64,000 nt of DNA, taken from assembly GCF_913778665.1 (NCBI RefSeq), contig NZ_CAJYVQ010000007.1:1-64000 (forward strand), given 5' to 3'. Positions 30,148-39,623 of the stretch are shown in pieces; position 1 is the stretch's first letter, and the number at the start of each line of letters is the position of its first letter. Origin of the DNA: an uncultured Stenotrophomonas sp. (GTDB lineage Bacteria; Pseudomonadota; Gammaproteobacteria; Xanthomonadales; Xanthomonadaceae). Both the position numbers and the translations under genes were made by a program. The notes beneath the pieces are model-generated. The model did not search any database, was not told where the DNA came from, and saw nothing but the letters and a program-made list of their open reading frames with translations.

Positions 30148-33100
30148 ATGGACTTTTCCCGTTTCTTCATCGACAGGCCGATCTTCGCGGCGGTGCTGTC
30201 GATCGTGATCTTCGCCGCAGGCCTGATCACGATTCCAATCCTGCCGATCAGCGAGTACCCGGAAGTGGTGCCGCCGTCGGTGGTCGTGCGCACGGTCTAT
30301 CCGGGCGCCAACCCCAAGGTCATTGCCGAGACCGTTGCCACGCCGCTTGAAGAAGCCATCAACGGCGTCGAAGGCATGATGTACCTGAAGTCGGTCGCCG
30401 GTTCCGACGGCGTGCTGCAGATGACCGTCACCTTCCGCCCGGGCACCGACCCGGACGCGGCGGCGGTGAAGGTGCAGAACCGCGTGGCGCAGGCGCAGGC
30501 GCGCCTGCCCGAGGACGTGCGCCGGCAGGGGGTGACCACGCAGAAGCAGTCGCCGACCTTCCTGATGGTGGTGCACCTGACCTCGCCGCAAGGCAAGTAC
30601 GACACCCTGTACCTGCGCAACTACGCACGCCTGCACGTCAAGGATGCGCTGGCGCGTATTCCGGGCGTGGGTGACGCGCAGATCTTCGGTGGTGGCGACT
30701 ACGCCATGCGCGCCTGGCTGGACCCGGACAAGGTAGCCTCGCGCGGCCTGACTGCCAGCGATGTGGTGCGTGCCATGCGCGAGCAGAACGTGCAGGTCTC
30801 GGCCGGCCAGCTTGGCGCCGAACCGCTGCCGGACAGCAAGTTCCTGACCCTGATCAACGCCCAGGGCCGGCTGAAGACCGAAAAGGAATTCGGCGACATC
30901 GTGCTCAAGAGCGGCACCGATGGCGAGATCGTGCGCTTGGCCGACGTGGCCCGCCTTGAACTGGGTGCCGGTGACTACACCCTGCGCTCGCAGCTGGATG
31001 GCAAGAACGCAGTGGGTATCGGTATCTTCCAGTCGCCGGGCGCCAACGCGCTGGAGATCCGCGACAAGGTCATCTCGACGATGGACGAGATGCAGAAGAC
31101 GATGCCGGCCGACGTGAAGTACGAAGCCGTGTATGACACCACCATCTTCGTGCGCGACTCGATCAAGGCCGTGGTCTCCACGCTGCTGGAAGCGATCGCG
31201 CTGGTGGTGCTGGTGGTGATCCTGTTCCTGCAGACCTGGCGCGCGTCGATCATCCCGCTCATCGCGGTGCCTGTGTCGGTGGTGGGCACCTTCGCTGCGC
31301 TGTACCTGCTGGGCTTCTCGATCAACACGTTGAGCCTGTTCGGCCTGGTGCTGGCGATCGGCATCGTGGTCGACGACGCGATCGTGGTGGTGGAGAACGT
31401 CGAGCGCAACATCGAAGAGGGCCTGTCGCCCACCGCGGCGGCACACCAGGCCATGCGTGAGGTGTCCGGCCCGATCGTGGCGATCGCGCTGGTGCTGTGT
31501 GCCGTGTTCGTGCCGATGGCGTTCCTGTCCGGTGTCACCGGACAGTTCTACAAGCAGTTCGCGGTCACCATCGCGATCTCCACGGTGATCTCGGCGATCA
31601 ATTCGCTGACCCTGTCACCGGCCCTGGCCGCGCGCCTGCTTAAGGCCCACGGCGCACCGAAGGATGGCCCGAGCCGGCTGATCGACCGCCTGTTCGGCTG
31701 GGTGTTCCGGCCGTTCAACCGCTTCTTCAAGTCCAGCTCGGAGAAGTACGAGCGTGGCGTGGCCCGCATCCTCGGCCGTCGTGGCGCGGTGTTCGTGGTC
31801 TACGCGATCCTGCTGGTCGGTACCGGCGTGATCTTCAAGCTCGTGCCGCCGGGCTTCATCCCGACCCAGGACAAGCTGTACCTGATTGCGGGTGTGAAGC
31901 TGCCGGAAGGTTCGTCGATCGCACGCACTGATGAAATGCTGCGCAAGGTCGCCAAGATCGCCCAGGAAACCGATGGTGTCGCCCACACCATCTCGTTCCC
32001 CGGTCTGAACGCGCTGCAGTTCACCAACACGCCGAACACCGGTGTGGCGTTCATCCCGCTCAAGCCGTTCGCCGAGCGCCATGGCCGCACCGCCGCGCAG
32101 ATCAATGCCGAGATCAACCAGAAGATCGCCGGGCTGCAGGAAGGCTTCGCGTTCGCGATGATGCCGCCGCCGATCCTCGGCCTGGGCAACGGCAACGGCT
32201 ACCAGATGTTCATCGAGGACCGCGGCAACCTGGGCTACGGTGCGCTGCAGAACGCCGTGCAGGCAATGCAGGGCACTGTTGCGCAGACCCCGGGCATGGC
32301 CTTCCCGATTTCCAGCTACCAGGCCAACGTGCCGCAGCTGGATGCCGAGGTGGACCGCGTCAAGGCCAAGGCACAGGGCGTGCAGCTCACCGAACTGTTC
32401 GACACGCTGCAGACCTACCTGGGCTCGGCCTACGTCAACGACTTCAACCAGTTCGGCCGTACCTGGCAGGTGATCGCCCAGGCCGACGGTCCGTTCCGCG
32501 AGACGGTCGAGGACATCGGCAAGCTGCGTACCCGCAACGACCGCGGCGAGATGGTGCCGATCGGTTCGATGGTCACCATCAAGCAGACCTTCGGTCCGGA
32601 CCCGGTGCTGCGCTTCAACGGCTATCCGGCCGCTGACCTCGCCGGTGAAGCCGATCCGCGCCTGCTGTCCTCGGCCGAGGCGATGAACAAGCTGACCGAG
32701 ATCGCCGGCAAGGTACTGCCGGTGGGCATGGCCACCGAATGGACCGACCTGAGCTACCAGCAGGCGACCCAGGGCAAGGCCGCGTTCATCGTGTTCCCGG
32801 TGGCGATCATGCTGGCCTTCCTGGTACTGGCCGCGTTGTACGAAAGCTGGTCGCTGCCGCTGGCGGTGATCCTGATCGTGCCGATGACCCTGCTGTCTGC
32901 GCTGTTCGGCGTGTGGTTGACCGGCGGTGACAACAACGTGTTCGTGCAGGTCGGCCTGGTGGTGCTGATGGGCCTGGCGTGCAAGAACGCGATCCTGATC
33001 GTCGAATTCGCCAGAGAGCTGGAGATGGGCGGCAAGGGCATCGTTGAAGCCGCGCTGGAAGCCTGCCGCCTGCGCCTGCGCCCGATCGTGATGACCTCCA

Positions 33101-33318
33101 TCGCGTTCATCGCCGGCACCGTACCGCTGGTGCTGTCGCACGGTGCAGGCGCCGAGGTGCGCTCGGTGACCGGCATTACCGTGTTCGCCGGCATGCTGGG
33201 CGTGACCCTGTTCGGCCTGTTCCTCACCCCGGTGTTCTACGTGGCGCTGCGCAAGCTGGTTACCCGCAACGGTGGCGGCCAGCTGGTGCAGCACGGCGAA
33301 CCGACCATCCACCACTGA
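30148..33318 (+). CDS. smeW: SmeW, RND multidrug efflux transporter
   Basis: This 1056-residue HAE1-type RND pump of the MexF kind has 12 transmembrane helices with two large periplasmic loops. MDFSRFFIDRPIFAAVLSI is the usual start. The proton-relay aspartate pair is in TM4 (AIGIVVDDAIVVVENVERN, about residues 405-425), and the relay lysine is in TM10 (LMGLACKNAILIVEFA). SmeVWX is known to export chloramphenicol, quinolones and tetracyclines and is normally little expressed. No frameshift or stop is seen. Confidence 0.96.
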   Translation: MDFSRFFIDRPIFAAVLSIVIFAAGLITIPILPISEYPEVVPPSVVVRTVYPGANPKVIAETVATPLEEAINGVEGMMYLKSVAGSDGVLQMTVTFRPGTDPDAAAVKVQNRVAQAQARLPEDVRRQGVTTQKQSPTFLMVVHLTSPQGKYDTLYLRNYARLHVKDALARIPGVGDAQIFGGGDYAMRAWLDPDKVASRGLTASDVVRAMREQNVQVSAGQLGAEPLPDSKFLTLINAQGRLKTEKEFGDIVLKSGTDGEIVRLADVARLELGAGDYTLRSQLDGKNAVGIGIFQSPGANALEIRDKVISTMDEMQKTMPADVKYEAVYDTTIFVRDSIKAVVSTLLEAIALVVLVVILFLQTWRASIIPLIAVPVSVVGTFAALYLLGFSINTLSLFGLVLAIGIVVDDAIVVVENVERNIEEGLSPTAAAHQAMREVSGPIVAIALVLCAVFVPMAFLSGVTGQFYKQFAVTIAISTVISAINSLTLSPALAARLLKAHGAPKDGPSRLIDRLFGWVFRPFNRFFKSSSEKYERGVARILGRRGAVFVVYAILLVGTGVIFKLVPPGFIPTQDKLYLIAGVKLPEGSSIARTDEMLRKVAKIAQETDGVAHTISFPGLNALQFTNTPNTGVAFIPLKPFAERHGRTAAQINAEINQKIAGLQEGFAFAMMPPPILGLGNGNGYQMFIEDRGNLGYGALQNAVQAMQGTVAQTPGMAFPISSYQANVPQLDAEVDRVKAKAQGVQLTELFDTLQTYLGSAYVNDFNQFGRTWQVIAQADGPFRETVEDIGKLRTRNDRGEMVPIGSMVTIKQTFGPDPVLRFNGYPAADLAGEADPRLLSSAEAMNKLTEIAGKVLPVGMATEWTDLSYQQATQGKAAFIVFPVAIMLAFLVLAALYESWSLPLAVILIVPMTLLSALFGVWLTGGDNNVFVQVGLVVLMGLACKNAILIVEFARELEMGGKGIVEAALEACRLRLRPIVMTSIAFIAGTVPLVLSHGAGAEVRSVTGITVFAGMLGVTLFGLFLTPVFYVALRKLVTRNGGGQLVQHGEPTIHH

Positions 33319-33381
33319 TACCGAACTCCGCCGCCGGTCGTTGGCCGGCGGCCACTCTCCCCACAGACAAGGCATGCATCC

Positions 33382-34119
33382 ATGAACACCCATCAGAACA
33401 AGATCGCGCTGGTGACCGGCGCCACCCGTGGCATCGGCCTGGAAACCGTCCGCCAGCTGGCAGCGGCCGGCGTGCACACGCTGCTGGCCGGTCGCAGGCG
33501 CGATACCGCGGTGGAGCTGGCACTGAAGCTGCAGGCTGAAGGCCTGCCGGTCGAGGCCCTGCAGCTGGACGTGACCGACGCGGCCAGCATCGCCGAAGCG
33601 GTCGAGCAGGTGCGCCAGCGCCACGGTCGCCTCGACATCCTGGTCAACAATGCCGGCATCATGATCGAAAACCCGGCGCAGGCGCCGTCGGAACAGTCGC
33701 TTGATACCTGGAAGCGCACCTTCGACACCAACGTCTATGCGCTGGTCGCGGTAACCCAGGCCTTCCTGCCGCTGGTCAAGCAGGCCAAGTCCGGCCGCAT
33801 CGTCAACGTATCGAGCATGCTCGGCTCGCAGACGCTGCACGCCGACCCGGCGTCGGCCATCTACGACTTCAAGATCCCGGCCTACAACGCCTCCAAGGCG
33901 GCGGTGAACAGCTGGACCCTGAGCCTGGCCTACGAACTGCGCAACACCCCGATCAAGGTCAACACCGTGCATCCGGGGTACGTGAAGACCGACATGAACG
34001 GCGGCAACGGCGAAATCGAAATCAGTGAAGGCGCACGTTCCAGCGTGGAAATGGCGCTGATCGGTGAATCCGGCGCCAGCGGCAGCTTCACCTACCTGGG
34101 CGAGGTGCTGCCATGGTGA
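33382..34119 (+). CDS. smeU2: SmeU2, short-chain dehydrogenase of the SmeVWX operon
   Basis: This 245-residue classical SDR has TGATRGIGLETV (about residues 14-25), NNAG (about 91-94), and Ser plus Tyr-xxx-Lys in PAYNASKAAVN. It lies between pump and porin genes, as smeU2 does in S. maltophilia. Its role in efflux is not known from sequence. The stop overlaps the smeX start by 7 nt. Confidence 0.9.
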   Translation: MNTHQNKIALVTGATRGIGLETVRQLAAAGVHTLLAGRRRDTAVELALKLQAEGLPVEALQLDVTDAASIAEAVEQVRQRHGRLDILVNNAGIMIENPAQAPSEQSLDTWKRTFDTNVYALVAVTQAFLPLVKQAKSGRIVNVSSMLGSQTLHADPASAIYDFKIPAYNASKAAVNSWTLSLAYELRNTPIKVNTVHPGYVKTDMNGGNGEIEISEGARSSVEMALIGESGASGSFTYLGEVLPW

Positions 34120-35534
34120 TCCGCACGTTGGCGATGGCCGTCTCCAGCCTGGTGCTGGCGGGCTGTGTCAGCGTCGGCCCGAACTACAAGGCGCCGGTGC
34201 AGGAGCCGGTGGTGCTGCAGGGCGCGCAGCAGCCGGTGTTCAGCACCACCTCGCCGGTGGCCAGCTGGTGGGCGCAGTTTGATGACCCGGTGCTGGAAGA
34301 GCTGGTGCATGGCGCACTGTCGGATAACCTCGACCTGCGCGTGGCGGTGGCCCGCGTCAGCCAGGCCCGGGCGGTGTTCGTCGAAAGCCGTTTCGACCAG
34401 GCCCCGCACATCACCGCAGGCGGCAGCTACGACCGCCGCAAGCAACCCGATCCGCAGCTGGGTGGGCAGCGAGTGTTCAGTGAAAGCTACCAGCTCGGCT
34501 TCGACGCCGGCTGGGAGCTGGATCTGTTCGGCCGCAAGCGCCGTGCTGCGGAAGCCGCGCGCGCAGACCTCGACGCCGAGCAGGCCAACCTGGCTGATGC
34601 GCAGGTACTGGTCGCCGCCGAAGTGGCACGCAACTACTTCGAACTGCGTGGCACGCAGAAGCGCATCGCTGTGGCCCAGCACACTTTGGCCAACCTGCGC
34701 GATACGCAGAAGCTGACCGAGGCGCGCTGGGAGCTGGGCGCGGGTAGCGAGCTGGACGTGCAGAGCAGCCGTGCCCGGCTGAAGGCGATCGAGGCCGATA
34801 TCCCGCTGCTGGAAGTGGCCGAAACGCAGTCGCGCAATCGCCTGGCAGTGCTGCTGGGCCAGCGTCCGGAAACGCTGACCGCGATGCTGGCACCGCATGA
34901 GGTGCCGGCGTTCGCCAAGGCGCTGCCGCTGGGCGACACCCGCGAGCTGCTGCGCCAGCGCGCCGACGTGCGTGTGGCCGAGCGTCGCCTGGCGGCGGCG
35001 ACGGCGCGCGTGGGCGTGGCCACTGCGGACCTGTTCCCGCGGCTGTCGTTGTCCGGTTTCGTCGGCTTCCTCGGCGGCGACGCCAGTGGCCTGGTCAATG
35101 GCAACAACAAGGCCTGGTCGCTGACGCCGTCGCTGAGCTGGGCTGCGTTCGACTTCGGCACCGTGCGTGCGCGCCTGCGTGCCAGCAAGGCGGAAGCTGA
35201 GGGTGTGGCTGCGCAGTATGAGCAGGCCGTGCTGTTGGCACTGGAAGACACCGAAAACGCGCTGACCCGCTATTCCAAGCAGCAGGCGCGGCTAGCGATC
35301 GTGGTCGAGCAGGCGCAGGCGGCACGACGTGCAGAATCGCTGGCTCAGATCCGCTATCGCGAAGGCTCGGAAGACTTCCTGACCCTGCTGGATGCGCAGC
35401 GCACGCAGTTGGCGGCGGACGATGCATTGGCGGCGGCCGAGGCGGAAGTCAACGTCAGCGTGGTTGGTGTGTACAAGGCGCTGGGCGGCTGGGGGCAATC
35501 GCCGCAGCAACCCAGCGTGGCGCAGCTGCAGTAG
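34113..35534 (+). CDS. smeX: SmeX, outer-membrane efflux factor
   Basis: This 473-residue TolC/OprN-type lipoprotein has lipobox VLAGC (lipid Cys at about residue 17), then VGPNYKAP, the standard mature start of the NodT family, two repeats of long helices with ELDLFGRKRRAAEAA and a matching second half. It forms the outer-membrane duct of SmeVWX. Followed by a terminator hairpin. Confidence 0.95.
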   Translation: MVIRTLAMAVSSLVLAGCVSVGPNYKAPVQEPVVLQGAQQPVFSTTSPVASWWAQFDDPVLEELVHGALSDNLDLRVAVARVSQARAVFVESRFDQAPHITAGGSYDRRKQPDPQLGGQRVFSESYQLGFDAGWELDLFGRKRRAAEAARADLDAEQANLADAQVLVAAEVARNYFELRGTQKRIAVAQHTLANLRDTQKLTEARWELGAGSELDVQSSRARLKAIEADIPLLEVAETQSRNRLAVLLGQRPETLTAMLAPHEVPAFAKALPLGDTRELLRQRADVRVAERRLAAATARVGVATADLFPRLSLSGFVGFLGGDASGLVNGNNKAWSLTPSLSWAAFDFGTVRARLRASKAEAEGVAAQYEQAVLLALEDTENALTRYSKQQARLAIVVEQAQAARRAESLAQIRYREGSEDFLTLLDAQRTQLAADDALAAAEAEVNVSVVGVYKALGGWGQSPQQPSVAQLQ

Positions 35535-35543
35535 GCATGAGGG

Positions 35544-35572
35544 GACGGAAGCCGCGGCTTCCGTCTCTTTCT
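35544..35572 (+). terminator. terminator of the sme operon
   Basis: GACGGAAGCC-GC-GGCTTCCGTC (35544-35565) followed by TCTTTCT, 10 nt after the smeX stop. It would also serve the convergent VOC gene in part. Confidence 0.75.
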
Positions 35573-35575
35573 GCT

Positions 35576-35953
35576 TCAGGGCCAGAGATTGGCCGGTACT
35601 GCGCGTTCGCGCATGCGTACGATGCAGAAGCGATGGCCGGTGGGCGCTTCCATCACCCACCAGCGTTTGACGAAGCCGATCCGGCGCGCGCCAAGTTTTT
35701 CCAGTCGATCTGCCTCGGCATCGATATCGTCGCTCTCGATGTCCAGGTGCACCCGCGAGGGGTGAGCGACCCGCTGCACCTCCACCTGCAGCCCTCCCGG
35801 CGCATTCTGCAGTTCGGCGTACTCGGCGCCATCTTCGCCATACGATGGCTGCGCCTGCAGACCGAGTGCAGCCGCCCAGAAGCGTGCGCCTTCGTCAGCG
35901 GGCGTGTCCTGGCAGTCGATGATGAATCCGGCCAGACGACTCTGGTGGGCCAT
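35576..35953 (-). CDS. VOC-family (glyoxalase-like) protein
   Basis: This 125-residue VOC protein has two babab halves, LAGFIIDCQDTPADEGARFWAAALG at the start and VHLDIESDDIDAEADRLEKLGAR in the second half, ending in a FVKRWWVMEAPTGHRFCIV strand. Single-domain members act on small molecules as dimers with a divalent metal; the substrate is unknown. The start at 35953 (MAHQSR) is well placed; longer frames upstream lack support. Confidence 0.85.
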   Translation of the reverse strand: MAHQSRLAGFIIDCQDTPADEGARFWAAALGLQAQPSYGEDGAEYAELQNAPGGLQVEVQRVAHPSRVHLDIESDDIDAEADRLEKLGARRIGFVKRWWVMEAPTGHRFCIVRMRERAVPANLWP

Positions 35954-36093
35954 GGCGTCCTCCACACTTTGGAGATAGCGACAGCGTAGCGCAGTGCATG
36001 CTGTGGACGCCGTCACAGTTGTGACGTTTATGACTCTGCCGGAAGCGCTGTCCGCCGTGTAACTAGTGGGTCGGGCCCTTGGGAGGAACGGCG

Positions 36094-36357
36094 ATGAGCA
36101 GTGAAAAACGGGATACACGACGCATGTTGTTCGGTGATCCGGGGCCACCCGGTGCCGGACTATCGGTGGCGGTCGTGGTGCTGCTGGTGCTGGCGACGAT
36201 GGCTGCTGCCATCGGCTTCGTGCGCCTGGCGGATCCCCTGGTGGGTCTGGGCCTGATCGGAATCGCCGTGTTCCTCGCGGTCGGTGCCCGCATCTGCCAG
36301 GCCCGTGACCAGCACCAGGCGTTGTATCGGCTTTTGTCACGGCAGCCACGGCAGTAG
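36094..36357 (+). CDS. small membrane protein of unknown function
   Basis: This 87-residue protein has two hydrophobic segments (about residues 23-43 and 49-67) and a basic, Gln-rich tail (LYRLLSRQPRQ). GGGAGGAACGG precedes the ATG at 36094. I do not recognise a family. Monocistronic. Confidence 0.6.
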   Translation: MSSEKRDTRRMLFGDPGPPGAGLSVAVVVLLVLATMAAAIGFVRLADPLVGLGLIGIAVFLAVGARICQARDQHQALYRLLSRQPRQ

Positions 36358-36376
36358 CCGCGGCTGCCGCGCAGGT

Positions 36377-37231
36377 TCAGGGCGAGGGCCAGTCCAGCTC
36401 GACCACCAGCGGGAAGTGGTCCGACGGCAGCACGCCGTTGATGCGGCGGTCGTCGGTGAGGAAACTACGTGCGTGGAAACCACGCACCAGTACCCAGTCC
36501 AGCTGTGCGGTGGCCTTGCCGGTGAAATCATGAAAGGTCAGGCGCGGGCCCTGCGGTGCTTTCACCTGCGTGCGGGTGTCCTGCAGCAGGCCAGTGAATG
36601 CCTTGTAGGTGTCGCCGCCGGGTTCGCTGTTGAAGTCGCCGGTCAGCACCACCGGCAGCTCGGACGGCAGTGTGGCCAAGCGCTTGCCGATCAGCGCGGC
36701 GCCCTTCACCCGGCGCGGTTCGTCTTCGTCGCGGTAGGGCAGGTGGGTATCCATGAAATAGAAGCGGCGGCCATCGTCGAGACGGCGGAACAGCGCCCAG
36801 GTGACCATGCGCGGGTACAGGTTGCCCCAGGTGATGCTGCCCGGCACGTCCGGCGTATCGGACAGCCAGAAGTTGCCGGACTGCTCGATGGTCAGGACCT
36901 GGGTGTCGTAGAACACTCCCATGTGTTCGTCACCGCTGCCGCCACGGCGGCCTTCGCCGAACCAGCGGTAGCCGGGCAGATGCTGGGCGAGGTACTCGGC
37001 CTGTTCCTGCACCAGCTCCTGTGTGCCGATGACTGCCGGATGCGCATCGATAATGACCTTGACCATCGCATCGCGGCGGTCGGGCCAACGTTTGCCCGGT
37101 TCAGTATCGGCCGGGGTGCGAACGTTGAACGACATTACTTTCAGTGGCGCCGGTGTGGCGGCCCAGGCAACAGCGGGCAGAGCAAGCGCCAACAGCGCGC
37201 ACAGCGCGGGGCGACGGAAACGCGACAACAT
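36377..37231 (-). CDS. exported endonuclease/exonuclease/phosphatase-family hydrolase
   Basis: This 284-residue EEP-fold protein has a signal peptide (residues 1-24, RRPALCALLALALPAVAWAA). Motifs are MSFNVR, GTQEL, DTHLPYRDEDE, LTGDFNSEPGGD and LPSDHFPLVV, giving the Mg-dependent catalytic set. Related exported enzymes cleave sphingomyelin, phosphodiesters or nucleic acid; which applies here is open. Confidence 0.85.
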   Translation of the reverse strand: MLSRFRRPALCALLALALPAVAWAATPAPLKVMSFNVRTPADTEPGKRWPDRRDAMVKVIIDAHPAVIGTQELVQEQAEYLAQHLPGYRWFGEGRRGGSGDEHMGVFYDTQVLTIEQSGNFWLSDTPDVPGSITWGNLYPRMVTWALFRRLDDGRRFYFMDTHLPYRDEDEPRRVKGAALIGKRLATLPSELPVVLTGDFNSEPGGDTYKAFTGLLQDTRTQVKAPQGPRLTFHDFTGKATAQLDWVLVRGFHARSFLTDDRRINGVLPSDHFPLVVELDWPSP

Positions 37232-37368
37232 CGTGGAATCCCTCCATTCCATGAAAACGGTTTCAAGGAGCATGCCATGGAAGGCAAGGGCAGCGGTATG
37301 CCGGGATGGGCGGCTGGCAGGGGCCGGGCGGGCAGCGAGGGCCCGCCCGGCGGGCGACGGTGGCACGA

Positions 37369-37620
37369 TCAGGGGTCGTAGATCATCCCGTTCTCGTCAC
37401 GGTTGTAATGCCCGGTGACTTCACGGGTGCCATTGTCGTAGACCACGTACGATGTGCAGCGCTGGTGGAACACGTTGCCAGCGACTCGGAAGGGCACGCA
37501 TTCTTCCTGCACCTCGACGATTTCGGCGGCTGTCGCGGTGGCGACAGGGGCCAGCATTGCTGCGGCCAGCAGGGCGGCAAACGCACCTGCCGACAGACCT
37601 TCATGCAGTCTCATCCTCAC
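37369..37620 (-). CDS. small secreted protein, paralogue 1
   Basis: This 83-residue protein has a signal peptide (to about residue 32, ATATAAE) and a mature part of about 50 residues with two Cys (EECVPFRV, HQRCTSYVVYDNGT). It shares the pattern C-V-P-x2-V-x3-N-x2-H-Q-x-C-T with the gene immediately upstream on the same strand. ATG 37614 is an alternative start. Function unknown. Confidence 0.65.
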   Translation of the reverse strand: MRMRLHEGLSAGAFAALLAAAMLAPVATATAAEIVEVQEECVPFRVAGNVFHQRCTSYVVYDNGTREVTGHYNRDENGMIYDP

Positions 37621-37639
37621 GCTCCTTGTTGATGGGGGC

Positions 37640-37876
37640 CTACTTCAGGTAGGGATTGCCGTACTCGTCGATCCAGTACTCGGCCTCGTGCACGTTGCCC
37701 TGCTCGTCGACGTAGGTTTCCGTACAGTGCTGGTGGACGCGGTTGCGGTCCACGTTTACCGGTACGCAGGAGATCGTTGTTCCCGGAACTCCGGCATTGG
37801 CATCCGCCGACGGAGCCAGCGTTGCGGTTGCTACCACCAAGGCGGCCATCGCGGCCAGTTGCAGTTTCATCAGCAT
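37640..37876 (-). CDS. small secreted protein, paralogue 2
   Basis: This 78-residue protein has a signal peptide (to about residue 27) and a mature part with ISCVPVNVDRNRVHQHCTETYVDEQGNV and a C-terminal EYWIDEYGNPYLK. The spacing of the two cysteines and of the HQ pair matches paralogue 1, so the two arose by tandem duplication. Probably a small disulfide-bonded periplasmic or secreted protein. Confidence 0.65.
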   Translation of the reverse strand: MLMKLQLAAMAALVVATATLAPSADANAGVPGTTISCVPVNVDRNRVHQHCTETYVDEQGNVHEAEYWIDEYGNPYLK

Positions 37877-37958
37877 CTCCCTGCCTTCTGCAATCGCGCA
37901 CATGCGCAGGGGGATGTGTAGCACGCAGGCCTGCGCGTCGGAAGTGCCGGGCTCGGGA

Positions 37959-38663
37959 TCAGTCCTCGATCTCGCCGCGACGGCTGGCCGCACGGATCGC
38001 CTGTGCCGTGGTTGCCACGCCGAGGCGCTGGCGCGCGCGGCGCAGGTGGTTTTCCACGGTTCGTGCCGACAGTCCCAGCGTGGCGGCGATCTCGGCCTGG
38101 CGTCGTCCAGCGGCGACCCAGCGCAGCACTTCGCGCTCGCGCGTGCTGAGTGCACCGACTGACAGTTCCGCAGGCGCCTCGGCGAGGTGTCGCGCGGCGC
38201 GGAATGCTGCGGTTGCACCAGCGTCCAGCAACAGGCGCGCGCTGGCCGAGGCATCGATCGACGTGCCAGCGAAGCTGACCGCGCCTTCAAGGCCGGTGAT
38301 GCCGAACACCGGCACCTGCAGCCCATGCAGGCCTTCGCCGCGCGGCTGCTTCACCACCTAGTAGCGTTCACCGCGCACGCTCTGGCGCTTGCTCCAGAAA
38401 AACGGCGCGTCGCAGTCCAGCACATGGCGATTGACCGGACAGGCATGCAGGTAGCGGGCGAGGTCGGTGGCGCGGCCGTCACCGAACCAGTCGCCCTCGA
38501 TCCAGTACACGCGTTGCGCGCCACGCTCCAGGCCGGTGCCGGTGGCGAACACCAGCACACGGTCATAGCCGAGCGGTGCCGCGATGCTGCGCAGGACCGC
38601 ACCCACCGCACTCAGCGAGCGGGCGCGTTCCAGTTCCAGCAACGCCTGCACCAGCGCAGTCAT
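37959..38663 (-). pseudogene. LuxR-type regulator interrupted by an in-frame TAG
   Basis: Read as one frame from ATG 38663 this is a 234-codon LuxR-type protein, the normal length. Residues 1-101 form an autoinducer-domain-like part (YDRVLVFATGTG, CPVNRHVLDCDAPFFWSKR). Codon 102 is TAG (38358-38360). Residues 103-234 carry on in the same frame (KQPRGEGLHGLQVPVFGITG) to the C-terminal HTH (ALSTREREVLRWVAAGRRQAEIAATLGLSARTVENHLRRARQRL). The first codon after TAG is GTG, so the HTH half might be re-initiated alone. A single CAG-to-TAG or TAC-to-TAG change would explain it. It starts 4 nt after hchA. Confidence 0.75.
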
Positions 38664-38667
38664 CCGA

Positions 38668-39540
38668 TCAGCGTCCCGCCAGTGCGTCGAGCAGGGTGCG
38701 TGCGGCCAGCTTGCCGAGTGCATTGCCGGCCAGCGGGCTGTCGCCGGTCAGCAGCAGGCGATCCTGCAGCACGCTGCCGTCGATGCCTGCGTTGACGACC
38801 TGCACGCCCTGCTGCGCCAGCCGCTCACCGAAGAACCACAGCAGCTGGCCAGGCATGTAGCCGATCTCCGGCGTCTGCCGGTCCAGCGCATCGGGGAAGG
38901 CACAGATGCGATAGCCGCGGAACAGCGAGCCGCCATCGGCTTCGTCGACGCCGGCGGCGAGCAGGGCGGCCGGGCCGTGGCAGAGGGTGATGATGTGGCG
39001 CTGCTGGGCCATTGCCCACTGCAGAGTGGCCTTCACCGCACGGCTCTGCGGCAGGCCGATCAGCGCGCCGTGGCCGCCTGGGATGAACACGGCCGCGTAC
39101 TCGGAATCAGCACCCAACGATGCCACCACATCGTCCAGCCGCAGCGGCTGGCGGAAGCGCGACTCGTAACGCTCGTACAGCCCGCCGATCTCCTTGTCCT
39201 CGCGCGGGAACGCCCACCACTCGAACTTGGCGGCGTTGCCCGACAGCGTGGCAACGTCGATATCGAAGCCAGCCTTGTCGAGGTGGTACATCGGCAGCAG
39301 GGTCTCGACCGGATGGTTGCCGGTGGAGAACAGGTGGCCGCTGGCGGTCGGAAGGTAGCGCTCGTCCGCGGCGATCATCAGTACTTTCCAGCGACCATCG
39401 CGGCGCGCGTCGGGATAGTCGGCGCCGGACAGGTCGCTCTTCGCCGACGTGAACTGCGATAGCGAGTAGGGCGACGGAAAGAAGGCGTCGCGCTCGGCCG
39501 GGTCAGGGCTGGGCTGGTGGCTGGGTTCGGGCGTGTTCAT
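38668..39540 (-). CDS. hchA: HchA (Hsp31) glyoxalase III / deglycase
   Basis: This 290-residue DJ-1/PfpI-superfamily protein has the catalytic Cys in [14 protein letters not shown] (about residue 187), an upstream Glu/His set ([13 protein letters not shown]), and the HchA-specific N-terminal region ([18 protein letters not shown]). HchA converts methylglyoxal to lactate and acts as a holding chaperone. It lies upstream of the broken LuxR gene, with 4 nt between them, suggesting an operon. Confidence 0.93.
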   Translation of the reverse strand: MNTPEPSHQPSPDPAERDAFFPSPYSLSQFTSAKSDLSGADYPDARRDGRWKVLMIAADERYLPTASGHLFSTGNHPVETLLPMYHLDKAGFDIDVATLSGNAAKFEWWAFPREDKEIGGLYERYESRFRQPLRLDDVVASLGADSEYAAVFIPGGHGALIGLPQSRAVKATLQWAMAQQRHIITLCHGPAALLAAGVDEADGGSLFRGYRICAFPDALDRQTPEIGYMPGQLLWFFGERLAQQGVQVVNAGIDGSVLQDRLLLTGDSPLAGNALGKLAARTLLDALAGR

Positions 39541-39623
39541 GCGGACCTCCTGCGGGGATGTGCGGCCAGCATAGGAGGGCCGGTGCGCACGCGCGATGAG
39601 GGATTTCCCTCAGTTGCCGGCCA

